Shown here piece by piece: positions 58,018 through 64,000 of a stretch of DNA of 64,000 nt. Within the stretch, counting starts at the first letter, position 1. Each line of letters begins with the position of its first letter. The notes beneath the pieces are model-generated. The model had not been told where the DNA came from. It searched no databases and saw nothing but the letters and a program-made list of their open reading frames with translations. The stretch lies in contig JAEZYS010000017.1 in assembly GCA_023418925.1 (NCBI GenBank), positions 1-64,000 on the forward strand. Reading direction: 5' to 3'. This stretch comes from Bacillota bacterium (GTDB taxonomy: Bacteria > Bacillota > Clostridia > Oscillospirales > Ruminococcaceae). A program made the translations under genes and the position numbers.

Positions 58018-59616
58018 TTAGCCTTCGCTGTGATTTATAACAAGAACATCATTTGCTTTGATTTTTGTCCTGCCCTGTGGAATGATGATCTTTCCAGCTC
58101 TTTTTATCATAATTATAAGAACATCCTTATCATAACAGATATCAGACAATTCCATTCCGATATACTTGTCGCCACGGGTAATATGCTTTTCAGATAGATT
58201 GACTCCCTCAACTATATTTGAAGATTTAGCACAAAGTATCAACGTATCGCCGTTTAGCATTTTTGTTTTTCCGCTAGGGACAATCTTTTCTGCTCCTCGT
58301 TTAAGCAGAACAAGGATTGTATCAGGCGGAAGAAGGATATCCTTTATCATTTTTCCACACCACTGATGAGTTTCGGAAATACTAAATTGAATGAACTGAA
58401 TAGGCTCTTCGTCACTGTAGTCATTGAATGTTTTCATAACGTCTTCGTTGTTATCAATCATGCCTAGCTTTCTTGAAATATACGGGAGCAATGACCCCTG
58501 AATCAGAATTGAGAAAAGAACAACGCAGAAAACTATATGGAATAAATCGTTTTCAGTCTTGACCGACGTTGTTGCAATAATAGCAAAAACTATGGAGGCT
58601 GCCCCTCGGAGTCCGCACCATGAAACAACTATCTGCTGCATAAGGCGGCTTTTGAATGGGAGAAGTATTAAAAATACAACAACAGGACGTGCAATAAAAG
58701 TCATGAACAAAGCAATAAGCAGAGCAGGAATTACTACAGATGGGAGTTTCGATGGGAATGACAGCAATCCCAGCAGGAAGAATATAAGCATCTGCATCAG
58801 TCCGTTTATCCCGTCAAAAAACGGGACAAGGGTTTTTCGATTTTTGATATCCGAATTTCCAAGAACAATGCCGACAATATATGTGCTAAGGTATCCGTTT
58901 CCTCCAAAAACTGCAGGGAATGCATAAGCAATAATTGCAATTGCAACAACAAAAATGGTATCAAATCCTGCGGTTGGGAAATTTGTTCTCTTAAGTATAA
59001 AAACAGATACAGCTGCAATTGCTGCACCTGCTAAAAGACCATAGACAAGCTGGGCAAAAATCATATAAACAAGCGCACTGCCGTTTGCATCTCCATTCAT
59101 AATAGCAATCACTATGGCAGTAAGCATGTATGAAAATGGGTCATTGCTCCCGCTTTCAAGTTCAAGCAGTGAGGCCGTATTGTATCTTAAGTTCAGCTTT
59201 TTTGAACGAAGGATAGAAAAGACAGAGGCTGCATCAGTTGATCCAAGCAGGGAGCCTACCAAAAGTCCTTCTATCCAGGACATTTTAAGCACAAAATGGC
59301 AGAATAATCCCGTGAGAAATGCAGTAAAGATAACACCGAATGATGAGAGCAGAATTGATTTTACGGCAACAGGTTTCGCTGCATTCCAGTTTGTCCCGAA
59401 GCCGCCGTAAAACATAATGAATATCAGTGCAGCCGAGCAGGCTTTTTCAGCAAAGCCATAGTCATTAAAAGGAATTTTCAACAATCCGTCTGAACCAAAC
59501 GTCATACCAAGCAGAATAAATGCAAGCAGCATTGGAATTCCAAGTCTGCTTGAAATTCTGTTAAGAAGAACACACATAAAGATGACTATCGCGGCAACAA
59601 CTAATACTACATTCAT
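58018..59616 (-). CDS. CPA1-family cation/proton antiporter with TrkA-C domains (NhaP2/CvrA-like)
   Basis: 532 residues. About twelve membrane helices with the ion-binding LELESGSNDPFSYML motif and GLRGAASIVFAI; a cytosolic C-terminal part (about 400-532) with two RCK-C (TrkA-C) modules (LPPDTILVLLKRGAEKIVPS; GKIIIPQGRTKIKANDVLVI). It exports K+ or Na+ in exchange for protons. GGAGGCGGATAT precedes the ATG. Monocistronic. Confidence 0.92.
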   Translation of the reverse strand: MNVVLVVAAIVIFMCVLLNRISSRLGIPMLLAFILLGMTFGSDGLLKIPFNDYGFAEKACSAALIFIMFYGGFGTNWNAAKPVAVKSILLSSFGVIFTAFLTGLFCHFVLKMSWIEGLLVGSLLGSTDAASVFSILRSKKLNLRYNTASLLELESGSNDPFSYMLTAIVIAIMNGDANGSALVYMIFAQLVYGLLAGAAIAAVSVFILKRTNFPTAGFDTIFVVAIAIIAYAFPAVFGGNGYLSTYIVGIVLGNSDIKNRKTLVPFFDGINGLMQMLIFFLLGLLSFPSKLPSVVIPALLIALFMTFIARPVVVFLILLPFKSRLMQQIVVSWCGLRGAASIVFAIIATTSVKTENDLFHIVFCVVLFSILIQGSLLPYISRKLGMIDNNEDVMKTFNDYSDEEPIQFIQFSISETHQWCGKMIKDILLPPDTILVLLKRGAEKIVPSGKTKMLNGDTLILCAKSSNIVEGVNLSEKHITRGDKYIGMELSDICYDKDVLIIMIKRAGKIIIPQGRTKIKANDVLVINHSEG

Positions 59617-59725
59617 ATATCCGCCTCCTAAAATAATATTTGTTGATATAATTTTAACACAAAATAGCCCATATAACCATACATTTTCAACAAATTTAAA
59701 AATAGTTTACATTTTAAATTAACAT

Positions 59726-59753
59726 TGGGTATTAGATTTGTATCTAATACCCA
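59726..59753 (-). terminator. Terminator after the GNAT gene
   Basis: TGGGTATTAGAT and ATCTAATACCCA form a 12-bp stem with a 4-nt loop, 8 bp after the stop codon. The T-tail on the minus strand is modest (ATGTTAATTT). Confidence 0.7.
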
Positions 59754-59760
59754 TTAAAAA

Positions 59761-60234
59761 TTATAATCTGCAAATCATTATATAGTCTTCTTCCTGTTTT
59801 TCAGCAATTACAAAGCCAACATCCCTGTACATTCTGTAAGCATAGTTTGCTTTCTGGACAGACAAGGAAGTTTGTTTATAGCCATGTTCCCTTAGTTTAT
59901 CAAGCATAGCCTTCATTAAAGCTGTTCCAATGCCTTTACCTCTGTATTCTTTGTACAATGATATAGCAAATTCGGGGGTGTCATTGTCCACATGACCGTA
60001 CGCCGGAATAATTCGTGTCCAAACAGCTCCGCAGACTTTTCCGTCACATTCTGCAACAAGGCACAAATCGTCGGGTAATTTTCCGAAATCCTTTATATAG
60101 AGGTAAATATCGGGGTTATAAATGACTTCCCTTGGAAGAACAATATCATGTCCGTTAAGGAAAATACATTCGTACAGGAAATCCTCCAGGAGTTTAAGCT
60201 CGTTTTCTCTTATCTCTCTTATTATATAGTTCAT
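59761..60234 (-). CDS. GNAT-family N-acetyltransferase
   Basis: 157 residues from ATG 60234: YIIREIRENELKLLEDFLYE at the start and the acetyl-CoA loop YKEYRGKGIGTALMKAMLDK, with a C-terminal YRMYRDVGF. Substrate unknown. An in-frame ATG at 60249 lies in the leader. The leader resembles the cassettes at 11071 and 40149 (hairpin and TGGTCATAA directly before the start). It lies 125 bp after the MerR gene and may share its transcript. Confidence 0.9.
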   Translation of the reverse strand: MNYIIREIRENELKLLEDFLYECIFLNGHDIVLPREVIYNPDIYLYIKDFGKLPDDLCLVAECDGKVCGAVWTRIIPAYGHVDNDTPEFAISLYKEYRGKGIGTALMKAMLDKLREHGYKQTSLSVQKANYAYRMYRDVGFVIAEKQEEDYIMICRL

Positions 60235-60280
60235 ATTATGACCATGCATTCATATAAATTAAATGCATTTTATCCTTTCC
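60235..60280 (-). repeat. Leader element F (variant of the cassette, upstream of GNAT gene)
   Basis: In gene direction: GGAAAGGATAAA, hairpin arms ATGCATT/AATGCAT (60244-60268), GGTCATAAT, then the GNAT ATG. A mini-ORF MHLIYMNAWS begins five bases after AAAGGA and stops one base before the gene. It ends in the same Ala-Trp-Ser-stop as copies B and D but with a different hairpin, and lacks the GTTTTGTG arms. Confidence 0.6.
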
Positions 60281-60291
60281 GATTTAATAGT

Positions 60292-60318
60292 TTAGAAATC
60301 GGATGATATTCCACACAT
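60292..60318 (-). CDS. Possible 8-codon leader peptide ORF
   Basis: ATG TGT GGA ATA TCA TCC GAT TTC TAA (MCGISSDF) with GGAGGG six bases upstream, an excellent ribosome binding site. Its stop overlaps a hairpin (CCGATTT/AAATCGG, 60280-60303). It lies between merR and the GNAT gene. It could be a regulatory leader peptide or the surviving start of a lost gene. Confidence 0.3.
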   Translation of the reverse strand: MCGISSDF

Positions 60319-60359
60319 AACGATCCCTCCGTCTAAATAATTGTTTTGACATGTTGTTC

Positions 60360-60734
60360 TTAGTCATGCTTTTTTTGATTATTATCGCTTTCATTTTTAT
60401 AATAAGCAATCTTGCCATCAAGCCTCTTAAGGGTTTCATTCATATCTTCAATTTTCCTACGTAAAATCTCTCTTTGTTCCACAAGAAGGTCCATACGGGC
60501 ATTTATTGTACTGTCTCCCTGATGGTACAAGATAACATACTTCGTAAGTGTTTCAATAGAAAGCCCTGCATTTCTCATACATTTTATAAAGCCTATCCAA
60601 CCAAAGGAGTCGTCGTCATAATCACGCAGTCCGCTTTTGTTTTTAGGAACGGGTGGTATTAATCCAATACGTTCATAATACCTGAGAGTATCTGTAGAAA
60701 TATCAAATTTTTTGCTTACTTCTGAAATAGTCAT
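60360..60734 (-). CDS. MerR-family transcriptional regulator
   Basis: 124 residues. Winged helix-turn-helix ISEVSKKFDISTDTLRYYER, IGLIPPVPKNKSGLRDYDDD, then a coiled-coil dimer helix (MDLLVEQREILRRKIEDMN). No metal-binding cysteines at the C-terminus, so closer to AdhR/NmlR-type members than to metal sensors. GGAACGGTAATATAA precedes the ATG. The promoter of the upstream DXS-like gene has exactly the geometry such regulators act on. Confidence 0.9.
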   Translation of the reverse strand: MTISEVSKKFDISTDTLRYYERIGLIPPVPKNKSGLRDYDDDSFGWIGFIKCMRNAGLSIETLTKYVILYHQGDSTINARMDLLVEQREILRRKIEDMNETLKRLDGKIAYYKNESDNNQKKHD

Positions 60735-60804
60735 TTATATTACCGTTCCTTTCTGTCTTTAACACTAATGTAAGTATTGTGCGGTATTGCCTTAGATAAA
60801 ATGA

Positions 60805-62559
60805 TTATAACATATTTACAGTATCTTGTGCAACCTGTTCTGGTGTAAGATGATTTCTCTTAATTACTTCGTTAGGATCATATCTGTTAAGGAATTCTTT
60901 CTTTAGACCGAAATTGAGCACCTTAACATCAGAATTTCCATAGAAAGAGGCAATCTTCTGACCGAATCCACCGTCAATAATACCATCTTCCAGAGTAATA
61001 ACAACGCTGTGGTTTTCTTTAAGTCCCTCAAGCATATCCTTGTCAATGCCTGTGATGTAGAAAGGATTTATGATTGTAGGCTTTACTCCTGTCATTTCTT
61101 CAATTTTCTTTGCAGCCTCAACACCACGCTTGTAGAAAGAACCAAGTGCAATAACAGCTACCTTGCTGCCCTGCTGTGTAATTTCATACTTGTTGAGGTC
61201 AGCAAAATTCTTTGTAATTTTCTTTCCGTCAGAAACAAACTCATTGTCAGGAACACGGATTGCAACAGGGTGATCCTTCTGCTCAATACTCCAGTCAAGT
61301 ATTGCGAGGTATTCCTCCTTTGTTGTCGGAGCAAGGTATACCATGTTAGGAATGTTTGAAATCATTGGGATATCATAGATGCCAAGATGTGTAACGTCAG
61401 TCATACCAAAAACAGAAGCAGTAAAGATTGCAATTGTTGCAGGGTTGTTGTTTATGCACAAATCCTGTGAAAGCTGATCGAAAGTACGCTGAATAAATGT
61501 GCAGTACACTCCGTATAAAGGTTTTCCTCCATTTGCAGCAATACCTGATGCAAGAGCAACAGCGTGTTCTTCTGCAATGCCGACATCAACAAACTGTGAG
61601 CCAAACTCTTTACGTTTGCTTTCATCAAATCCGAGAACTCCAGGTGTACCGGAAGTTATAGCTACAACTGTCTTGTCCTTTTTCATCTTTTCAACCAGAT
61701 AATCTGCAGTTACAGATGTGTAATCCTCACCGCCGGATGAAGCCTTTATTTCGCCTGTTTCAATATCAAAAGGCGGATGTCCATGCCATTCTTCTCTGTG
61801 TGCTTCAGCAGGAGCATATCCTTTACCCTTCTGTGTTACGATATGAACAACAACAGGATGGTCAATGTCTTTTACTTTGCTGAATGCGGAAGTTAGAGAA
61901 TCAATGTCGTTTCCATCCTTGACAAATACATAATCAAGTCCCAGTGCTTTGAAATAGTTACATTCTGCATTGCCGTCAGTTTCTCTCAAAAGCTTGAGAT
62001 TCTTATAAATTCCGCCGTGGTTTTCAGCAATGGACATATCATTGTCATTGACAACAATAATAAAATTGCTGTTCTGTTCACCAACAAAATCAAGCCCTTC
62101 AAAAGCTTCGCCGCCGCTAAGCGAACCGTCCCCTATAACAGCGATGATATTTCCTTTTTCACCTTTAAGGTCTCTTGCTCTTGCAAGTCCGCTTGCAAGA
62201 CTTACTGAAGTAGAAGTGTGGCCGACAATAAAGAAGTCATGTTCACTTTCGATTGGGTCCGTAAAGCATGAAACATCATCATAATGCTCCTCATAAAGGA
62301 AAGCATCCTTTCTTCCTGTAAGCATTTTGTGACAGTAGCTCTGGTGTGAAATATCTAGCACAATCTTGTCCTCAGGAGAATTAAATACATAGTGAAGAGC
62401 AATAGTAGCTTCAATAATACCCAGATTCGGGCCAACGTGCCCACCATGGAGACTCATTCTTTTAATAAGAGCCTGTCGTATTTCAGCAGCAAGTGTATTA
62501 AGCTGTTCATTGTTCAGTGCTTTCACATCTGTTGGATTGTTAATTTTCTCAATATACAT
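60805..62559 (-). CDS. dxs: 1-deoxy-D-xylulose-5-phosphate synthase family protein (divergent)
   Basis: 584 residues, shorter than typical DXS (about 620). Transketolase-like: GGHVGPNLG (His41), VIGDGSLSGGEAFEG and NDNDMSI for thiamine diphosphate, catalytic Glu330 in GIAEEHAV and His391 in VTHLGIYD. Departures from DXS by eye: DGND in place of DGHD (217), FGMTDVTHLG in place of the GEDGPTHxG type loop, and IRVPDNEF in place of xRYPRG, which removes a substrate phosphate-binding Arg. It may be a paralogue with another substrate. CTAGGAGGTAAAAAAT precedes the ATG. Confidence 0.85.
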   Translation of the reverse strand: MYIEKINNPTDVKALNNEQLNTLAAEIRQALIKRMSLHGGHVGPNLGIIEATIALHYVFNSPEDKIVLDISHQSYCHKMLTGRKDAFLYEEHYDDVSCFTDPIESEHDFFIVGHTSTSVSLASGLARARDLKGEKGNIIAVIGDGSLSGGEAFEGLDFVGEQNSNFIIVVNDNDMSIAENHGGIYKNLKLLRETDGNAECNYFKALGLDYVFVKDGNDIDSLTSAFSKVKDIDHPVVVHIVTQKGKGYAPAEAHREEWHGHPPFDIETGEIKASSGGEDYTSVTADYLVEKMKKDKTVVAITSGTPGVLGFDESKRKEFGSQFVDVGIAEEHAVALASGIAANGGKPLYGVYCTFIQRTFDQLSQDLCINNNPATIAIFTASVFGMTDVTHLGIYDIPMISNIPNMVYLAPTTKEEYLAILDWSIEQKDHPVAIRVPDNEFVSDGKKITKNFADLNKYEITQQGSKVAVIALGSFYKRGVEAAKKIEEMTGVKPTIINPFYITGIDKDMLEGLKENHSVVITLEDGIIDGGFGQKIASFYGNSDVKVLNFGLKKEFLNRYDPNEVIKRNHLTPEQVAQDTVNML

Positions 62560-62590
62560 ATTTTTTACCTCCTAGAATTGTAATATAACC

Positions 62591-62621
62591 ATTATAAACT
62601 TTGGAGTTAACTCCATGTCAA
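62591..62621 (-). promoter_or_regulatory. MerR-type promoter of the DXS-like gene
   Basis: On the minus strand TTGACA (62616-62621) and TATAAT (62591-62596) are separated by 19 bp that contain the palindrome GGAGTTAACTCC. The long spacer with a central dyad is the hallmark of MerR-activated promoters. It lies about 30 bp before the DXS-like gene; a MerR gene is encoded just beyond that gene. 62622-62812 shows no gene. Confidence 0.8.
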
Positions 62622-62812
62622 GAGGTTTTTTAAAAAAGTAGTAAAAAATGCAGGAAGCTGTATTTTTAGCGGTTTATAATACTGTTCCAAGATATTTTTT
62701 AACTAGCTCTTTATCGTATTTTCTAAGCTAAAATTTGATTGTATATAGCATACTGATAACACAATTATACTTTTTGTTTAAAAATGTAAATAACAGTACA
62801 GCAATAAAAATT

Positions 62813-62844
62813 AAAGTGGCAGGGTATATTTGTCCTGCCACTTT
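62813..62844 (-). terminator. Intrinsic terminator of the P-type ATPase gene
   Basis: AAAGTGGCAGG (62813-62823) pairs with CCTGCCACTTT (62834-62844). On the minus strand the tail is TAATTTTTATTG. It directly follows the ATPase stop. Confidence 0.9.
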
Positions 62845-62851
62845 ATAAATT

Positions 62852-64000
62852 TTACTTGTTTCTGATACGCTTAATAAGCTTTACAATTTCATACCACAGA
62901 ACAGACACAGCTGCAAGACCGAGTGCCGTCAGAAGATTCATTGCTGACAAAGGCGCAAGTCTTAACAAGCCTGACAAAGGAGAATAGAGGATTATTCCGA
63001 GAAGTGCAAGTGTTCCGAGATTTACTGCCCACATAATTGGGTCCTTGATAAGTCGTTTTGCTGAAATGATGGCAAAGTCATGGTCGGAACTGTTTACCTG
63101 TACAAGGAAGAGGTTTGCAAGCATAATTACAGAAAGACCGATTGCTCTGGCAACAGGGGCATTGTCAGGGTTTCCTGCAAGAGTTAAGAAGTAAGAACCG
63201 AATGAAGCTGCAAATACACATAATCCCTGAATAACAGCTTTTGCTAGAAGTCCTCCTGTCAGCAGTTTTTCCTTAGGATTACGAGGCTTACGATCCATTA
63301 TATCGTTTTCTGCCGGCTGACGTTCAAGAACAATTGAGCAGGTAGGGTCAATAAGAACTTCAAGCAATACTACATGAAGCGGAAGCAGAAGTAAAGCTGA
63401 CGGAATAATGCCAAGGAATGGTGCAAGAAGTGAAGCAAATGCTATCGGAATGTGAATAGTGAATACATAACCTACGGCCTTGCGTATGTTATCGTAAATT
63501 CTTCTGCCGTCTCTTACAGTTTCAACAATAGTAGTAAAATTATCATCCATAAGGATAAGGTCGGAAGCCTCTCTTGAAACTTCACTTCCACGCTTGCCCA
63601 TTGCAATGCCTATGTCTGCATATTTAAGTGCAGGGGCATCGTTTACGCCGTCACCTGTCATAGCAACTATTTCGCCGTTTTCCTTGAATGCCTTGACAAT
63701 ACGCATTTTATGTTCAGGAACAACTCGGGAGAAGATTGAAACTTTCTTTACAGCTTCCCTGAGTTCATCATCATTCATGCTGTTGAGCATATCACCTGTA
63801 ATAATATTGTCACAGCAAGGAAATCCGATTTTCTTTGCAATAGCAGAAGCAGTTGTTCCGTTGTCGCCTGTAATCATTACAACACGGATTCCTGCACGGT
63901 TGCAGACTGCAATATCGTCCTTTACGCTCTCTCTTGGCGGGTCAGCAAGACCGATAAGTCCTAACAGTTCAAGGCGGCAATCTGTAATTGAAGCTGGGAT
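62852..64000 (-). CDS. P-type cation-transporting ATPase, C-terminal part (partial)
   Basis: The gene runs off the right edge; 382 residues are visible. MITGDNGTTASAIAKKIGF and VAMTGDGVNDAPALKYADIG are the hinge and phosphorylation-domain motifs of P2-type ATPases, followed by membrane helices M5-M10 (IPSALLLLPLHVVLLEVLID). The pattern fits Ca2+-ATPase/PMA1-like bacterial exporters. The DKTGT phosphorylation site lies beyond the window. Coding continues upstream of the internal ATG at 63877 (LLGLIGLADPPRESVKDDI). Confidence 0.93.
   Translation of the reverse strand: MPASITDCRLELLGLIGLADPPRESVKDDIAVCNRAGIRVVMITGDNGTTASAIAKKIGFPCCDNIITGDMLNSMNDDELREAVKKVSIFSRVVPEHKMRIVKAFKENGEIVAMTGDGVNDAPALKYADIGIAMGKRGSEVSREASDLILMDDNFTTIVETVRDGRRIYDNIRKAVGYVFTIHIPIAFASLLAPFLGIIPSALLLLPLHVVLLEVLIDPTCSIVLERQPAENDIMDRKPRNPKEKLLTGGLLAKAVIQGLCVFAASFGSYFLTLAGNPDNAPVARAIGLSVIMLANLFLVQVNSSDHDFAIISAKRLIKDPIMWAVNLGTLALLGIILYSPLSGLLRLAPLSAMNLLTALGLAAVSVLWYEIVKLIKRIRNK

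Noticed and set aside
9659..60280. Leader cassettes as a CRISPR array or IS ends
   Set aside because: Copies are far apart, on both strands, always directly before start codons, and have no spacers, transposase or target-site duplications that I could see.

Overview
The window looks like a chromosome segment of a low-GC, strictly anaerobic Firmicute of the Clostridia. A Ruminococcus-like gut or rumen member of the Oscillospiraceae is my best guess. The evidence is the AT-rich sequence, strong AGGAGG-type ribosome binding sites, Gram-positive lipoprotein signals with Thr/Ala-rich linkers, YesM/YesN-type two-component systems, xylan/xylose catabolism, a Feo iron system and no respiratory genes. 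No phage, IS element or CRISPR array was seen. All assignments are from reading the sequence; no database search was run.

Layout. 1-1030 is the end of an rRNA operon in the order 23S, tRNA-Lys, tRNA-Glu, 5S, tRNA-Asn, terminator. 1176-2203 holds decayed ORFs and a candidate structured RNA. 2592-8830 is a sugar ABC transporter (binding lipoprotein, double ATPase, permease) followed by mtnK and mtnA, the 5-methylthioribose kinase and 5-methylthioribose-1-phosphate isomerase. A DeoR-family repressor faces them. 10119-22070 is a bacterial microcompartment (BMC) locus: class II aldolase, acylating aldehyde dehydrogenase, four BMC-H shell proteins, PduL, a BMC-P vertex protein, a substrate-binding-protein-like protein without signal peptide, a CoA-disulfide-reductase-like flavoprotein, a CoA-transferase-like pair, an iron alcohol dehydrogenase, and DhaK and DhaL. 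Read together these suggest uptake of 5-methylthioribose or 5-deoxyribose (by-products of S-adenosylmethionine chemistry), phosphorylation, isomerisation, and cleavage inside a shell to DHAP plus an aldehyde. The aldehyde would then go to acyl-CoA, acyl-phosphate and alcohol.

22164-26932 holds a gene fragment, a UPF0126 membrane protein, a frameshifted M20 peptidase, a DHA2-type drug exporter and a TetR regulator. 26958-34692 is a chemosensory cluster (CheA, CheW, MCP, hybrid kinase, receiver protein) without flagellar genes nearby. 34923-37683 has an ACT-ACT-metallo-beta-lactamase fusion, a rhodanese and a polyferredoxin-like membrane protein. 37965-44757 (minus) is a xylo-oligosaccharide/xylose operon (DUF4380-like protein, GH3 beta-xylosidase, xylA, xylB, transaldolase). 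A divergent AraC regulator, a CE4-type deacetylase, a sugar ABC transporter and a YesM/YesN pair follow (44972-52625). 52882-53745 is an HTH-VOC-zinc-ribbon fusion. 53998-57731 (minus) is a feo iron-uptake cluster with DtxR-like palindromes. The right end carries a CPA1 antiporter, a GNAT protein, a MerR regulator, a divergent DXS-like enzyme with a classic 19-bp-spacer MerR promoter, and a truncated P-type ATPase.

Two things stand out. The first is the probable methylthioribose/5-deoxyribose microcompartment. The second is a family of six related leader cassettes, each placed directly before a start codon (deoR, BMC aldehyde dehydrogenase, CoA-transferase-like B subunit, xylB, beta-xylosidase and, as a variant, a GNAT gene). 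The cassettes carry paired hairpins and a tiny ORF or a Trp-Ser-stop tail ending a few bases before the gene.
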